Part shown: one piece after another, positions 27,100-36,634 of the stretch
Layout of the letters: every line of letters begins with the position of its first letter
Position numbering within the stretch: the stretch's first letter is position 1
Source of the DNA: Thalassotalea psychrophila
GTDB taxonomy: Bacteria; Pseudomonadota; Gammaproteobacteria; Enterobacterales; Alteromonadaceae
Length of the DNA stretch: 64,000 bases
Reading direction: 5' to 3'
NCBI RefSeq assembly: GCF_031583595.1
Contig: NZ_CP134145.1
Coordinates: 310,001 to 374,000 of the forward strand
Translations under genes and position numbers: made by a program
The notes under the pieces: model-generated
The model's database searches: none
Told to the model about the DNA's origin: nothing
What the model saw: the letters and a program-made list of their open reading frames with translations, nothing else

Positions 27100-28293
27100 A
27101 TGGATCCGTATATTAATGAATGGCTAAACTTAGTTATTCGCTTTGCTCATCTTATTACTGGTATCGCCTGGATCGGTGCCTCATTTTACTTTGTTTGGTT
27201 AGATAACCAGTTAGAAAATCCTCCGCAATGGAAAACCGATAAAGGCATTGGCGGTGATTTGTGGGCCATCCATGGAGGTGGTTTTTACGAAGTAGCAAAA
27301 TACAAATTGGCACCAGAGAAAATGCCAACAACGTTGCATTGGTTTAAATGGGAAGCTTATACCACTTGGATCACTGGCTTCTTACTATTGTCATTAATGT
27401 TTTATGTTGGCGCTGAATCGTATTTAATCGACAAGCGCGTTGCAGATATAACACAGCTGCAAGCGATTGCTTTAGGCCTAGGTTCTATTGTTGTGGGTGT
27501 TGGTAGTTATGAATTCTTAGTTCGTACTAAATTAAAAGACCATGGTTTAATTTTAGGTGTTATTTTAATTATTGTTGCCACTGCTTTGTCTTATGGTTTA
27601 ACACAAGTATTTAGTGCTCGTGGTGCTTACATGCACATGGGCGCTATCATTGGTACCATTATGGCAGGTAACGTGTTTTTTGGTATTATGCCTTCACAAC
27701 GTGCGCTAGTTAATGCTGTTAAAGAGGGGACAACTCCTGATGCTAAATTTGGCTTAAATGCTAAGTTACGTTCTACTCATAACACTTACACTACTTTGCC
27801 AATCATTTTTATAATGATCTCAAATCATTACCCAATGACTTATAATCACAGTGCTAACTGGTTGGTGTTAATTGCTATTATTTTAATTACCGCTGCGGTT
27901 CGTCAGTATTTTGTACTGCGTCATTTTGGTAAACAAAAACCAATGGTTTTAGTTGGTTCAGTTGTCGCTACTATTATTCTTGCTTTTGCCATAGCACCGC
28001 GCTCAACAGAGTTAACTGCAGAGCAAAAACAACAGACAGTCGATATTGCCCAAGTGCAAAGCATCATTGATCAACGGTGTGGTAGTTGTCACGCTGATGC
28101 GCCAACGGACGATATTTTTAAAATAGCTCCTGCGGGGATTATTTTCTCAGATGAAGCTAGTATTAAACAATGGGCTCCACGTATTAAAGCTCGGGTGATT
28201 GACGCTAAAGACATGCCGTTTATGAATAAAACTCAAATGACAGAAGATGAGCGTAATACAGTTGCTATTTGGCTAGCGAGTAATAACAGTTAA
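27100..28293 (+). CDS. puuD: Membrane urate hydroxylase PuuD with C-terminal cytochrome c domain
   Basis: Oxidises urate to 5-hydroxyisourate at the inner membrane, replacing soluble uricase. The N-terminal 310 residues form about eight membrane helices, beginning IRFAHLITGIAWIGASFYFVWLDN, which is the PuuD signature. The last 80 residues carry a heme c site, CGSCH around residue 328, with a likely methionine ligand in DAKDMPFMNK. So electrons probably go to the respiratory chain and no hydrogen peroxide is made. An AAGGA precedes the start. It sits between guanine deaminase and malate synthase. Confidence 0.94.
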   Translation: MDPYINEWLNLVIRFAHLITGIAWIGASFYFVWLDNQLENPPQWKTDKGIGGDLWAIHGGGFYEVAKYKLAPEKMPTTLHWFKWEAYTTWITGFLLLSLMFYVGAESYLIDKRVADITQLQAIALGLGSIVVGVGSYEFLVRTKLKDHGLILGVILIIVATALSYGLTQVFSARGAYMHMGAIIGTIMAGNVFFGIMPSQRALVNAVKEGTTPDAKFGLNAKLRSTHNTYTTLPIIFIMISNHYPMTYNHSANWLVLIAIILITAAVRQYFVLRHFGKQKPMVLVGSVVATIILAFAIAPRSTELTAEQKQQTVDIAQVQSIIDQRCGSCHADAPTDDIFKIAPAGIIFSDEASIKQWAPRIKARVIDAKDMPFMNKTQMTEDERNTVAIWLASNNS

Positions 28294-28321
28294 TTAGCAC
28301 AATATCTTCACCCAATAAACA

Positions 28322-28348
28322 CAGCAAAATAGTGGCACTATTTTGCTG
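28322..28348 (+). other. 12-bp hairpin between puuD and glcB
   Basis: CAGCAAAATAGT, loop GGC, ACTATTTTGCTG. There is no T-run after it, so it may lower read-through or protect the puuD mRNA end rather than stop transcription. Confidence 0.5.
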
Positions 28349-28377
28349 AACTTGATCAAAGACTTACAGATTAAAAT

Positions 28378-30567
28378 ATGAATAAACGAGTAATGAAACA
28401 CGGCTATAAAGTAGCCGAATCCCTATATAATCTAGTAGAACACGAAGTACTACCGGGCACAGGTATAGATGCTGATGGTTTTTGGCAAGCAATGGCGAAT
28501 ATTTTTGATGAGTTCACCCCAAAAAATCAAAAATTATTAGCAATTCGCGAACAGTTTCAAACACAAATTGACGCTTGGCACTTAGACCCAAATAACCAAC
28601 CTTTTGAGCAAGAAAAATATCAACATTTTTTAATGGATATTGGTTATATCGTTGCTGAAAAACCAGACTTTTCTATTACTACCAACTACGTTGATGAAGA
28701 GGTTGCGACAGTAGCTGGACCACAACTTGTTGTGCCATTAATGAATGCTCGTTTTGCTTTAAATGCCGCTAATGCTCGTTGGGGAAGTATGTACGATGCC
28801 CTTTATGGCACAGATGTTATTAGTGATGAAGGTGGCGCAGAAGTTAACAAAACTTATAATCCGGTTCGTGGCGAAAAAGTACAAACCTATGCTCGTCAAT
28901 TTTTAGACAATGTGATCCCACTTTCTGGAGGTAGTTACAAAGATGCCGTTAGTTATCAGGTTGCCAAAGGTAAGTTAATAGTCACTACTAAACTCGGCGA
29001 ACAGTTAGGTTTAGTTGATGAAAACAAATTTGTCGCTTTTAATGGTGCAGAGCAAAATCCAAGTGCAATTTTATTCAAAAATAACGGTTTGCATATCGAA
29101 ATTAAAATCGATCCAAGTACACCTGTTGCTAAAACTGATCCCGCATCGGTTGCTGACATCATTCTTGAATCAGCACTGAGTACCATTCAAGATTGTGAAG
29201 ATTCAATTGCTGCAGTAGATGCGGAAGATAAAACGGCGGTGTATCGAAACTGGTTAGGGTTAATGAAAGGTGACTTAAAGGAAACCTTGAAAAAGAATGA
29301 TGTCACTATCACTCGCCAGCTTAACGGCGATAGAGTATACACTGCTGCTGATAATCAAGAACTAACTCTGCCAGGTCGAAGTTTGTTATTTGTTCGCAAT
29401 GTTGGCCATCTTATGACTAATGATGCTGTGCTAACCAATGATAACAAAGAAGTACCTGAAGGTATTTTAGATGGTTTGATCACTACCTTAATTTCATTGC
29501 ATGACTTGAAAGGTAATTCTCCTTATAAGAATTCACGCCAAGGTAGTATTTACATAGTAAAACCGAAAATGCATGGCCCAGATGAAGTAGCCTTTAGTAA
29601 TGAGTTATTCACCCGCATAGAGTCTTGTTTAGGGCTGGCAACTAATACCATTAAAATGGGTATTATGGATGAAGAACGCCGCACATCGGTAAATTTAAAA
29701 GAATGTATACGCGCTGCTAGAAATCGTCTGGCATTCATCAATACCGGGTTTTTAGACCGAACCGGTGATGAAATTCATACCAGTATGCAAGCAGGCGCTA
29801 TGGCTCGAAAAGAGCTGATGAAAAATGAGAAATGGATCAGTGCCTATGAAAACCGCAATGTGCGAATTGGTTTGCAAGCTGGCCTTAAAGGTAAAGCACA
29901 AATAGGCAAGGGCATGTGGGCAATTCCTGATGAAATGTCAGCGATGGTTGATACTAAAGTTGCTCACCCCAAATCCGGTGCAAATTGTGCGTGGGTACCT
30001 TCACCAACAGCGGCTACCTTACATGTTATGCACTATCATCAAGTCAATGTCAGTGCTATCCAAGAAAATATGCTTAAGCAATTTGTCGCTAATGGTGACA
30101 ATGATGATTTAACTGACTTATTAACCATTCCGTTGTTGAAAAATCAACATGAGCTGAGCAAGCAAGATATTCAAAATGAATTGGACAACAATGTTCAAGG
30201 GCTTTTGGGATATGTTGTGCGCTGGATCGACCAAGGCACAGGTTGTTCAAAAGTACCTGATATTAACAATGTTGGCCGTATGGAAGACAGAGCTACACTA
30301 CGAATTTCAAGCCAGCACATTTGCAATTGGTTACATCATGGCATTTTAACCAAAGAGCAAGTGTTAGAATCGCTACAGCGGATGGCACAAGTGGTTGATC
30401 TACAAAACATAACTGATGCTAGTTATTTACCAATGGCCCCTGATTTTGACAATAACATTGCATTCAAAGCAGCTGTTGATTTAATTTTCAAAGGCAAAGA
30501 GCAACCAAGTGGTTATACAGAACCATTATTGCATCAGCGCCGCATTGAATTAAAAGCGGTAAATTAA
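28378..30567 (+). CDS. glcB: Malate synthase G
   Basis: Condenses glyoxylate with acetyl-CoA to malate. At 729 residues it is close to E. coli GlcB (723). Visible blocks include [18 protein letters not shown], the loop [36 protein letters not shown] (metal-binding Glu/Asp region) and [18 protein letters not shown]. The ribosome site before the ATG at 28378 is weak; a second ATG five codons on is possible. Its place at the end of the purine operon shows that glyoxylate from ureidoglycolate is assimilated. A terminator follows. Confidence 0.97.
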   Translation: MNKRVMKHGYKVAESLYNLVEHEVLPGTGIDADGFWQAMANIFDEFTPKNQKLLAIREQFQTQIDAWHLDPNNQPFEQEKYQHFLMDIGYIVAEKPDFSITTNYVDEEVATVAGPQLVVPLMNARFALNAANARWGSMYDALYGTDVISDEGGAEVNKTYNPVRGEKVQTYARQFLDNVIPLSGGSYKDAVSYQVAKGKLIVTTKLGEQLGLVDENKFVAFNGAEQNPSAILFKNNGLHIEIKIDPSTPVAKTDPASVADIILESALSTIQDCEDSIAAVDAEDKTAVYRNWLGLMKGDLKETLKKNDVTITRQLNGDRVYTAADNQELTLPGRSLLFVRNVGHLMTNDAVLTNDNKEVPEGILDGLITTLISLHDLKGNSPYKNSRQGSIYIVKPKMHGPDEVAFSNELFTRIESCLGLATNTIKMGIMDEERRTSVNLKECIRAARNRLAFINTGFLDRTGDEIHTSMQAGAMARKELMKNEKWISAYENRNVRIGLQAGLKGKAQIGKGMWAIPDEMSAMVDTKVAHPKSGANCAWVPSPTAATLHVMHYHQVNVSAIQENMLKQFVANGDNDDLTDLLTIPLLKNQHELSKQDIQNELDNNVQGLLGYVVRWIDQGTGCSKVPDINNVGRMEDRATLRISSQHICNWLHHGILTKEQVLESLQRMAQVVDLQNITDASYLPMAPDFDNNIAFKAAVDLIFKGKEQPSGYTEPLLHQRRIELKAVN

Positions 30568-30650
30568 AATGAAAGTAAGCTTTTTCTGGCTCGAAACATT
30601 ACTAATTAATGGACTTGATATGAAGTAACTTTTATTATCTAATAATTGAA

Positions 30651-30693
30651 AAATCAGTGGCTTGGTCTCAAAGCACCTACACCACTGATTTTT
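30651..30693 (+). terminator. Terminator after glcB
   Basis: AAATCAGTGG, 21-base loop, CCACTGATTT followed by TT. The 10-bp stem with T-run lies between glcB and the TetR regulator, so the regulator has its own promoter. Confidence 0.65.
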
Positions 30694-30745
30694 ACTATTA
30701 GTCTTGGCATTAAGCTTAGGTTAGCTATTTTCAATAGGAGTTTTT

Positions 30746-31372
30746 GTGGCAAAAGCTAAAGCCTCAGAAGGCAATGTTAGACAAAAAAATAAATCGTTAA
30801 TCTTTAATGCAGCCAAAAAAGAGTTTGTTACCTACGGCTTTAAAGGTGCATCAATTAAGCGTATTGCCGAACGGGCGAATATTGCTCGTGCGAATATCCA
30901 TTATTATTTTCAAGACAAAACCGATCTCTATCAGCAACTGCTGAGCAATATCATTGAAGTGTGGAATAGAGACTACGATACTTTAAATGCTGATCAAGAA
31001 CCAAAAGCTGCTCTAAGTTCCTATATTAGAGCAAAAGTAATGCATTCAAAGAATGATCCCGACTCATCGAGAATCTTCGCCAGCGAGCTAATTCATGGCG
31101 CACCGGTATTGGAAGAATATCTCAATACCGACTTTAGAGAGTGGCTACAAAGTAAAGTTGCTGTTATTGAAGCTTGGATTGAGCAAGGACAAATTGATCA
31201 ACTAAATCCACATCATCTATTATTTTTAATTTGGAGTTCGACCCAACATTACGCCGACTTTAATGTGCAAGTTGTCGCAGCTTTAAACAAAGAAGAAATG
31301 AACGATGAAGATTTTGAAGAAGTTGTAAGCTCATTAACGCAAATTATTCTAAAGGGTTGTGGCATCAACTAA
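30746..31372 (+). CDS. TetR family regulator, RutR-like
   Basis: A 208-residue repressor with an N-terminal TetR helix-turn-helix (residues 16-62; FKGASIKRIAERANIARANIHYYFQDKTDLY). Its C-terminal domain resembles RutR/YcdC (SRIFASELIHGAPVLEEYL and WIEQGQIDQLNPHHLLFLIWSSTQHYADF). RutR senses uracil or thymine in E. coli and also controls purine-related genes. The start is GTG, with GGAG five bases upstream. By position it is the likely regulator of the purine cluster, acting at the TTGACA-type palindromes at 16666, 50698 and 50777. That link is inference. Confidence 0.85.
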   Translation: MAKAKASEGNVRQKNKSLIFNAAKKEFVTYGFKGASIKRIAERANIARANIHYYFQDKTDLYQQLLSNIIEVWNRDYDTLNADQEPKAALSSYIRAKVMHSKNDPDSSRIFASELIHGAPVLEEYLNTDFREWLQSKVAVIEAWIEQGQIDQLNPHHLLFLIWSSTQHYADFNVQVVAALNKEEMNDEDFEEVVSSLTQIILKGCGIN

Positions 31373-31599
31373 ATGTAACACTTTAAAATCACTGTGTTTT
31401 TTTTCCGATTTTTAAGGGCACTTTGCCGCCGTACGATAGTATAAAAAATACTCCGTCATCCCGTTATGCTTTTGAACGGGATCTCCTCCCGCGTATTGTG
31501 TATCGAGAAACTAGATTTTTTGGGATTGAATTTAATCTTTCAATTGATCAGCTTGTGCCAACAGCCGAAGTACCGGGGTAACGTACTCTCTGAGGAGTG
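31373..31599. repeat. Intergenic region with dispersed repeat copy A (31454-31510)
   Basis: The segment starting CGTCATCCCGTT folds with AACGGG just downstream, and its continuation CGGGATCTCCTCCCGCGTAT and following bases (31477-31507) recur in inverted orientation at 48553-48583 with 4 mismatches in 31. It is a REP-like dispersed element. No gene was seen in this gap. Confidence 0.6.
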
Positions 31600-32181
31600 T
31601 TATGAAATATAGAAAAAATAAGCGAACATTAATAAGGGAAATATTAATATAGAATAATGTACATTATTCGTTTCCTGGGGGGATTCATCGCCTTCTTCAA
31701 GTCTGACTAATTCTTGAAAATTTACATTTTCAATATCTAACTTATCACCAGTAAAGATAACAACATCTCGTGCACCTGCACCAAGCGCTAACTCTTTAAA
31801 AGCCCGAATCTCAATCTGACTTAAGCCACCATCAAGCTTTTCCATCGGATGCATTATGATTAAAGGTGATGCAGTTAAAAAATGCTTACCCAAAATCTTA
31901 TAAACAGCATGCTGAAGCAGCTTTTCAGCTACAAAAAAATTACTTAATAGAAATCTTGGATGAGAAAAAGGGTTGATTGATTCTTCGTTGAAAGAAGTAG
32001 GATACTCAGCCTTGCTACCAAATTCCTCTATAATTTTTTCACCTTTTTCTGTTTTCTTTAATAGAACAAATGGCTTCTCATCAAAAGTGATTTTTGTTTT
32101 AGTGTCTACTACTCTAATTCTATTTTCCCAAACTTGAACGTAAATAGTATGGCTAAATTTATTTAAAAGGCTTCGGAGCAT
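31600..32181 (-). CDS. Truncated MreB/actin-like protein with C-terminal membrane anchor
   Basis: A 193-residue protein that looks like the N-terminal part of an MreB-type actin. It begins MLRSLLNKFSHTIYVQVWENRIRV (compare the MreB start and phosphate-1 strand, but without the D-L-G-T-A-N nucleotide loop). It has a long middle insert and then SQIEIRAFKELALGAGARDVVIF, close to the MreB E-R-R-A-I-x-E-S-A-x-G-A-G-A-R segment. It stops before the second actin half and ends in a hydrophobic tail (YSILIFPLLMFAYFFYIS). ATP binding is unlikely. It may be a membrane-bound partner of MreB. Downstream of a small membrane protein gene. Confidence 0.6.
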   Translation of the reverse strand: MLRSLLNKFSHTIYVQVWENRIRVVDTKTKITFDEKPFVLLKKTEKGEKIIEEFGSKAEYPTSFNEESINPFSHPRFLLSNFFVAEKLLQHAVYKILGKHFLTASPLIIMHPMEKLDGGLSQIEIRAFKELALGAGARDVVIFTGDKLDIENVNFQELVRLEEGDESPQETNNVHYSILIFPLLMFAYFFYIS

Positions 32182-32251
32182 TTTTTATTCTTATTAAGTA
32201 TATATACAAAGGATAATGGTGAATTATCACTCTTAAGATACAGCAGGTTTA

Positions 32252-32506
32252 TTAATTTCTACCATCAATTTCAGGGTTACCCATAAGCTTCCCTAAAAAC
32301 GCGGATAACCCGATTGTTTTTCTAATTCGTTCAGCCCAAGCGGCACCCGTAACAAACCCTAAGCCTAAACAAATAGGCAATGCTATTGAATCTAAGCTAC
32401 CTAAATATAAACTTAAAAAGAAACCGACAATACCACCAACAAGAGCTGGAGACACTGCAATAGATAGCCACAATAAAGTTTGAACTAAAATAGCTGTAAA
32501 TTTCAT
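32252..32506 (-). CDS. Small two-helix membrane protein
   Basis: An 84-residue protein with two hydrophobic segments (residues about 5-33 and 40-60) and a short polar tail ending NPEIDGRN. No recognised family. It lies 70 bases upstream of the MreB-like gene on the same strand, so the two may form an operon and act at the membrane together. AGAGAGAA precedes the start on the minus strand. Confidence 0.55.
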   Translation of the reverse strand: MKFTAILVQTLLWLSIAVSPALVGGIVGFFLSLYLGSLDSIALPICLGLGFVTGAAWAERIRKTIGLSAFLGKLMGNPEIDGRN

Positions 32507-32688
32507 CTGATTCTCTCTTTATGCAATTACGAAACTGTTTGGTTATAGCACAATATGGCTCGTGAAAAACTTAATAATTTGTACATCAACAATACATGAT
32601 GTTATTGTTTAAACACAAGTTTTTCGTAATCACAAGCTATTTTTAGATCGTTCACCAGACCTTAGTCTTAATAATTAGAGAAGATACA

Positions 32689-33117
32689 ATGGACGTACAA
32701 CTATTAAAATCTGAAACAGAATTACCTTTAATTGCAAAGGTTCTTTTACAATTGAGACCTCAATTCACAATATCATCATTAATAGAGCAAATTAAGAAAC
32801 AACAAAAAATGGGCTATCAGATAGCTTACGTTACCTCAGGAGAAAATATCCTATGTGTAGCTGGGTTTGTCATAAGTGAAAAAATTGCGTGGGGTAAGCA
32901 CATTTATGTTGATGATTTGGTAACGGATGAAAAATACCGCTCGACTGGTGCGGGCTCATTGCTAATTAATTGGCTTAAAGCTTATTCCTTAGAGAACGGT
33001 TGTAAACAATTACATTTAGACTCAGGAGTTCAAAGATTTCCAGCGCATAGGTTCTACCTGAGGGAGAAGTTTGAAATAGCTAGTCATCACTTTTCAATTA
33101 CTGATATTGAACAGTAA
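32689..33117 (+). CDS. GNAT family N-acetyltransferase
   Basis: A 142-residue acetyltransferase of the Gcn5 fold. The acetyl-CoA binding block is YVDDLVTDEKYRSTGAGSLL (the R/Q-x-x-G-x-G/A loop appears as R-S-T-G-A-G), followed by LHLDSGVQRFPAHRFYLREKFEIASHHF, the usual C-terminal half with the catalytic tyrosine region. The substrate is unknown. A GAGAAG precedes the start. It has no clear functional partner among its neighbours. Confidence 0.85.
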   Translation: MDVQLLKSETELPLIAKVLLQLRPQFTISSLIEQIKKQQKMGYQIAYVTSGENILCVAGFVISEKIAWGKHIYVDDLVTDEKYRSTGAGSLLINWLKAYSLENGCKQLHLDSGVQRFPAHRFYLREKFEIASHHFSITDIEQ

Positions 33118-33208
33118 TAGACGATAAAAGCGATTTATAGTCCGTTGAAAACCTTTCTTATTCACTATTCAACGAGCAGCTGACAATAAAAATTAGGGAC
33201 AATATTTT

Positions 33209-33994
33209 ATGATTTGCATCTACGAAGCTTCGAGTGCTGTTGAAGCTCACATGATTAGTAATTTACTTGAACAATCGAATATTGAAGCACAAATTCACGG
33301 TGAGCACCTTCAAGGTGGCGTAGGAGAATTACAAGCTGTTGGTATTGTGCGGGTAATGGTTAATGATGAAGATGTATCTAAAGCAAAAGAAATTGTAATC
33401 GAATGGGATAGAAAGCAACCTGAATCAGATACAGAAGTGCCTGTGTTAGCAAAAACCTCTAATGGTTTGGGTAAGTTGTTTTTAGGTTTTATTGTTGGTG
33501 CTATATCGGTAGGTCTCTACTACAACACGCCTGTTAGTTATGACGGCATAGATTTCAACAATGATGGTACTCTTGATGAAAGATGGACATATAGGAACTA
33601 TCGTTTAGTAAAGACCGAAATTGACCGTAATTTAGATGGCAAGATTGATACTATTCATAATTTCAATAGTAAGGGTTGGGTTAAAAAGACTGTCACGGAT
33701 GAAGATTTTAATGGTTCTTTTGAAACCAAACTATCATTCGTTAAAGGCAATGTTTCACTACAGGAAACAGATATAGATGAGGACGGGTTTAATGAGTATC
33801 GGATTGAGTTTAAAGACGGAGTTTTATCTAAAGCAAAGTTCCTAAACCCTGCCACCAAAAGTGTTGTTAAAATTCAATATTTCAAACTCGGAAAGCTAGT
33901 GAGTGCTGAATACGATTCAAACAAGGACAGTATCATTGATACAGAAATTAAGTACGATGAATATGAAGAAATAGTTAGCTCTACTTCTAAATAG
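33209..33994 (+). CDS. DUF2007-domain membrane protein with calcium-binding-like repeats
   Basis: A 261-residue protein of three parts. Residues 1-75 are a DUF2007 (putative signal-transducing) domain: MICIYEASSAVEAHMISNLLEQ, then a mixed alpha/beta fold. One membrane helix follows at about 88-105. The rest has five degenerate Asp-rich loops of EF-hand or dockerin type, such as DFNNDGTLDERW, DRNLDGKIDTIH, DIDEDGFNEYR and DSNKDSIIDTEI. This suggests a membrane-anchored sensor with a cytoplasmic head and an extracytoplasmic calcium-binding tail. The topology and function are inference. Confidence 0.65.
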   Translation: MICIYEASSAVEAHMISNLLEQSNIEAQIHGEHLQGGVGELQAVGIVRVMVNDEDVSKAKEIVIEWDRKQPESDTEVPVLAKTSNGLGKLFLGFIVGAISVGLYYNTPVSYDGIDFNNDGTLDERWTYRNYRLVKTEIDRNLDGKIDTIHNFNSKGWVKKTVTDEDFNGSFETKLSFVKGNVSLQETDIDEDGFNEYRIEFKDGVLSKAKFLNPATKSVVKIQYFKLGKLVSAEYDSNKDSIIDTEIKYDEYEEIVSSTSK

Positions 33995-34391
33995 GGTAAG
34001 GCAACAGTTTGCACGGTTGCGATATTTGGCGTAAGTTATTGAAAATGAACGGCTCCGATGAGCGAATTGCAGTCCTACCCAATTTAAGAAAATACACACC
34101 GTCATCCTGTGCGAGCCAAAGCGAGACACGGGACCTTCTGACGCAAGCTGTGATTCGAAAAATTAATAATATCAACCTCTTGTAAGCACACTGTTACTGG
34201 AGGAGGTCCCCGATGTCGCTTGAGCTCCTCGAGGATGACGTTGTACTTTCTCTACTTCCGCTTTTGGCACAAATCAGTCCCATAGTAGATTCTAAATAAG
34301 TTCAGAATGTGGATTTTGTAGAAGATGTTATATTAGGTGGGTTCGTTAAGAGAAAGCTTATCGTTAATACCTTCCCTTAACTAGTTCTTGA
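33995..34391. repeat. Inverted-repeat element B (34100-34240) in a gene-free interval
   Basis: A 141-base element bounded by CGTCATCC (34100-34107) and GGATGACG (34233-34240), with inner pairs GGGACCT (34130-34136) and AGGTCCC (34204-34210). It resembles the start of repeat copy A at 31454. It has no coding content; the short frames reported across it are unsupported. The stretch 34241-34391 contains nothing I can name. Confidence 0.6.
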
Positions 34392-35384
34392 CTAAAAATT
34401 GATATAGCTTGCTTGGCCTTTAGCTTCTGCTAAATCTGCTGCAGCAGATGCAACAGCTAAATCTTGTAAACCAACGCCAGTTCCGTCAAATAGCGTAATT
34501 TCATCTGCAGAGCTACGTCCTGGTTTTGTGCCATTGATCACCTCACCAATAGGAGTAATGTCAGCTTCTTTTATTAACCCTTGAATAACAGCGTGTTGTG
34601 CTTCACCAATGGTAATTGATTGCGCTAGCTCATCAGTGAAAACAGTTGCTTTTTTCAATAAGTTCGCATCTACTTCTTGTTTACCCTTAGTGTCTGTACC
34701 CATACACGCAATGTGAGTACCAGGTTTTATCCAGTCAACGTTTAGTAATGGTTCAAAGGCTGAAGTGATGGTAATAATTACATCTGCTTGAGCACCTAAT
34801 TCTTCTCGAGTTACTGACTCAAAAGGTAATGATAATTCAGCACAAATATCAGCTAAGTTATCAAGTTTGTCGGGGTCGATGTTCCAAGCAACTATCTTTT
34901 CAAAGTTACGTTGCTCAACAGCCGCTCTTAATTGGAATGTTGATTGATGGCCTGCGCCGACCATACCCAATACTTTTGCATCTTTTCGGGCTAAATGGGC
35001 AATAGATACCGCAGAAGAGGCTGCAGTTCTCACCGCAGTTAAATAGTTACCACCAACAAGAGATTTTAATTTTCCGGTATCGGGATCAAATAAAATAACC
35101 GTTGATTGGTGATTGGTTAGGTCTTTTTTAACATTACCTGGCCAATAGCCACCTGATTTTAAGCCTAATACCATGCCGTCACGATCAAAGCCCGATTTAA
35201 ACCCATAAAGGGCATCTTCATGGCCAATGGCTTCACGGATCACAGGGAAGTTATAGGCAGTATTTTTTGCCATCGCAGCAAATACATTTTCGACGGCAGT
35301 AAAGGATTCACTTCGTCCCATTATTTGTTGGCATACTTCTTCAGATACTACGGTAACGCCTTTGTTTATATTGTTAACACTCAT
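34392..35384 (-). CDS. bhcD: Iminosuccinate reductase BhcD (ornithine cyclodeaminase/mu-crystallin family)
   Basis: A 330-residue NAD(P)-binding enzyme of the OCD/mu-crystallin family. It shows FKSGFDRDGMVLGLKSGGYWPGN (substrate-binding lysine region), the Rossmann motif VLGMVGAGHQSTFQLRA and PGTHIACMGTDTKGKQEVD. In the beta-hydroxyaspartate cycle BhcD reduces iminosuccinate to L-aspartate. The family also contains ornithine cyclodeaminase and other imine reductases; the specific call depends on the bhcB and bhcC genes directly upstream in one operon (gaps of about 60 and 40 bases). AGGAAC lies five bases before the start. Confidence 0.85.
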   Translation of the reverse strand: MSVNNINKGVTVVSEEVCQQIMGRSESFTAVENVFAAMAKNTAYNFPVIREAIGHEDALYGFKSGFDRDGMVLGLKSGGYWPGNVKKDLTNHQSTVILFDPDTGKLKSLVGGNYLTAVRTAASSAVSIAHLARKDAKVLGMVGAGHQSTFQLRAAVEQRNFEKIVAWNIDPDKLDNLADICAELSLPFESVTREELGAQADVIITITSAFEPLLNVDWIKPGTHIACMGTDTKGKQEVDANLLKKATVFTDELAQSITIGEAQHAVIQGLIKEADITPIGEVINGTKPGRSSADEITLFDGTGVGLQDLAVASAAADLAEAKGQASYINF

Positions 35385-35445
35385 ATTTTGTTCCTAAGGT
35401 GGAGATAAGCCCCTCAGTGAATACTAAGGGGAGGAAGAATAGTGA

Positions 35446-36594
35446 TTAGTAAGCTTTACCACGAGCCGATACTGGCCATAGCTTTTCAACTTTACCGTTA
35501 CGAACACCAACATAGTAATCATGTACGTTACATGTAGGATCGCAATGCCCTGGCACTAATTTTAATTTTTCATTAACTTTTAGTGCACCAGATGGATCAG
35601 AAATTACACCATGTTCATCAGAACATTTAACGTATTCAACATCATCACGGCCGAAAATGTATGGTAATCCACTATCTACAGATTGCGCTTTTAGGCCCGC
35701 ATCACATATAGCTTTATCAGCCTTTGAATGGCTCATTACCGACGTTAAAATGAATAAAGAATTTTCAAATTCTGAAATTCTCTCGCCGTTCTCATCATGA
35801 ATACGTTGGTAATCAGCATCCATAAATGCATAAGAGCCACATTGCAATTCATTGAAAACACCAGAATTACCTTCAAAGTAGTATGAACCTGTACCACCAC
35901 CACCAACGATGTCACACTCAAGACCTTCAGTTTTTAGCATGTCGATTGTGCGAGCAACCATACCAATAGCAATATCTATTTTTTCTTTACGCTCTTGGTA
36001 GTTTTCCATGTGCTGCATTGCACCTTGGTAAGCTTGAATACCCGCAAATTTTAAACCTGGAGTTGCCGCAATTGCTTTAGCAATGTCTACAACCGGTTGA
36101 CCTTCGCTAACACCACAACGACCAGCACCACAGTCAATTTCAACTAAACACTCAATTTCAGTACCGTGCTTTTTAACTGCGGCTGCTAATTCAGCAACGT
36201 TATCTATGTCATCAACACAACAAAGTGTACGAGCGCCTAATTTAGGCATACGCGCTAAGCGATCAATTTTTGCTGGATCACGCACTTGGTTAGACACTAA
36301 AACATCTTTAATACCACCACGTGCAAATACTTCAGCTTCTGAAACCTTTTGACAACATACACCGCAACTGTCACCCAACTGTTCTTGTAACAACGCTATA
36401 TCAACAGATTTGTGCATTTTTCCATGTACACGATGACGAACGCCCATGTCTTTAGCGTATTGTCCCATGGTCTTTATATTGCGCTCTAGAGCGTCGAGAT
36501 CTACCACTAAACATGGGGTTTGAATATCGGCTTCATCCATACCTGGTACTGCAGGCACGTCAAAACCCACTTCTAAATTACTTCCTCTAGCCAT
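35446..36594 (-). CDS. bhcC: Beta-hydroxyaspartate aldolase BhcC (D-threonine aldolase-like)
   Basis: PLP-dependent alanine-racemase-fold aldolase that joins glycine and glyoxylate to (2R,3S)-beta-hydroxyaspartate. The PLP lysine is about residue 59 in RVHGKMHKS, and the PLP phosphate site is in IVGGGGTGSYYF. The C-terminal divalent-metal ligands are in PGHCDPTCNVHDYY. It has 382 residues from the ATG at 36594, which has GGAG six bases upstream; the frame also reads from a TTG four codons earlier. D-threonine/D-serine enzymes are relatives, but the operon context favours BhcC. Confidence 0.87.
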   Translation of the reverse strand: MARGSNLEVGFDVPAVPGMDEADIQTPCLVVDLDALERNIKTMGQYAKDMGVRHRVHGKMHKSVDIALLQEQLGDSCGVCCQKVSEAEVFARGGIKDVLVSNQVRDPAKIDRLARMPKLGARTLCCVDDIDNVAELAAAVKKHGTEIECLVEIDCGAGRCGVSEGQPVVDIAKAIAATPGLKFAGIQAYQGAMQHMENYQERKEKIDIAIGMVARTIDMLKTEGLECDIVGGGGTGSYYFEGNSGVFNELQCGSYAFMDADYQRIHDENGERISEFENSLFILTSVMSHSKADKAICDAGLKAQSVDSGLPYIFGRDDVEYVKCSDEHGVISDPSGALKVNEKLKLVPGHCDPTCNVHDYYVGVRNGKVEKLWPVSARGKAY

Positions 36595-36634
36595 TTTATT
36601 CTCCAAATTTTAAATTTAAGTTTTAGTATTCGTT

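Noticed and set aside
33917..34175. Two overlapping minus-strand frames near the end of the DUF2007 gene
   Set aside because: They lie in the inverted-repeat element and the 3' end of a real gene; no ribosome sites.
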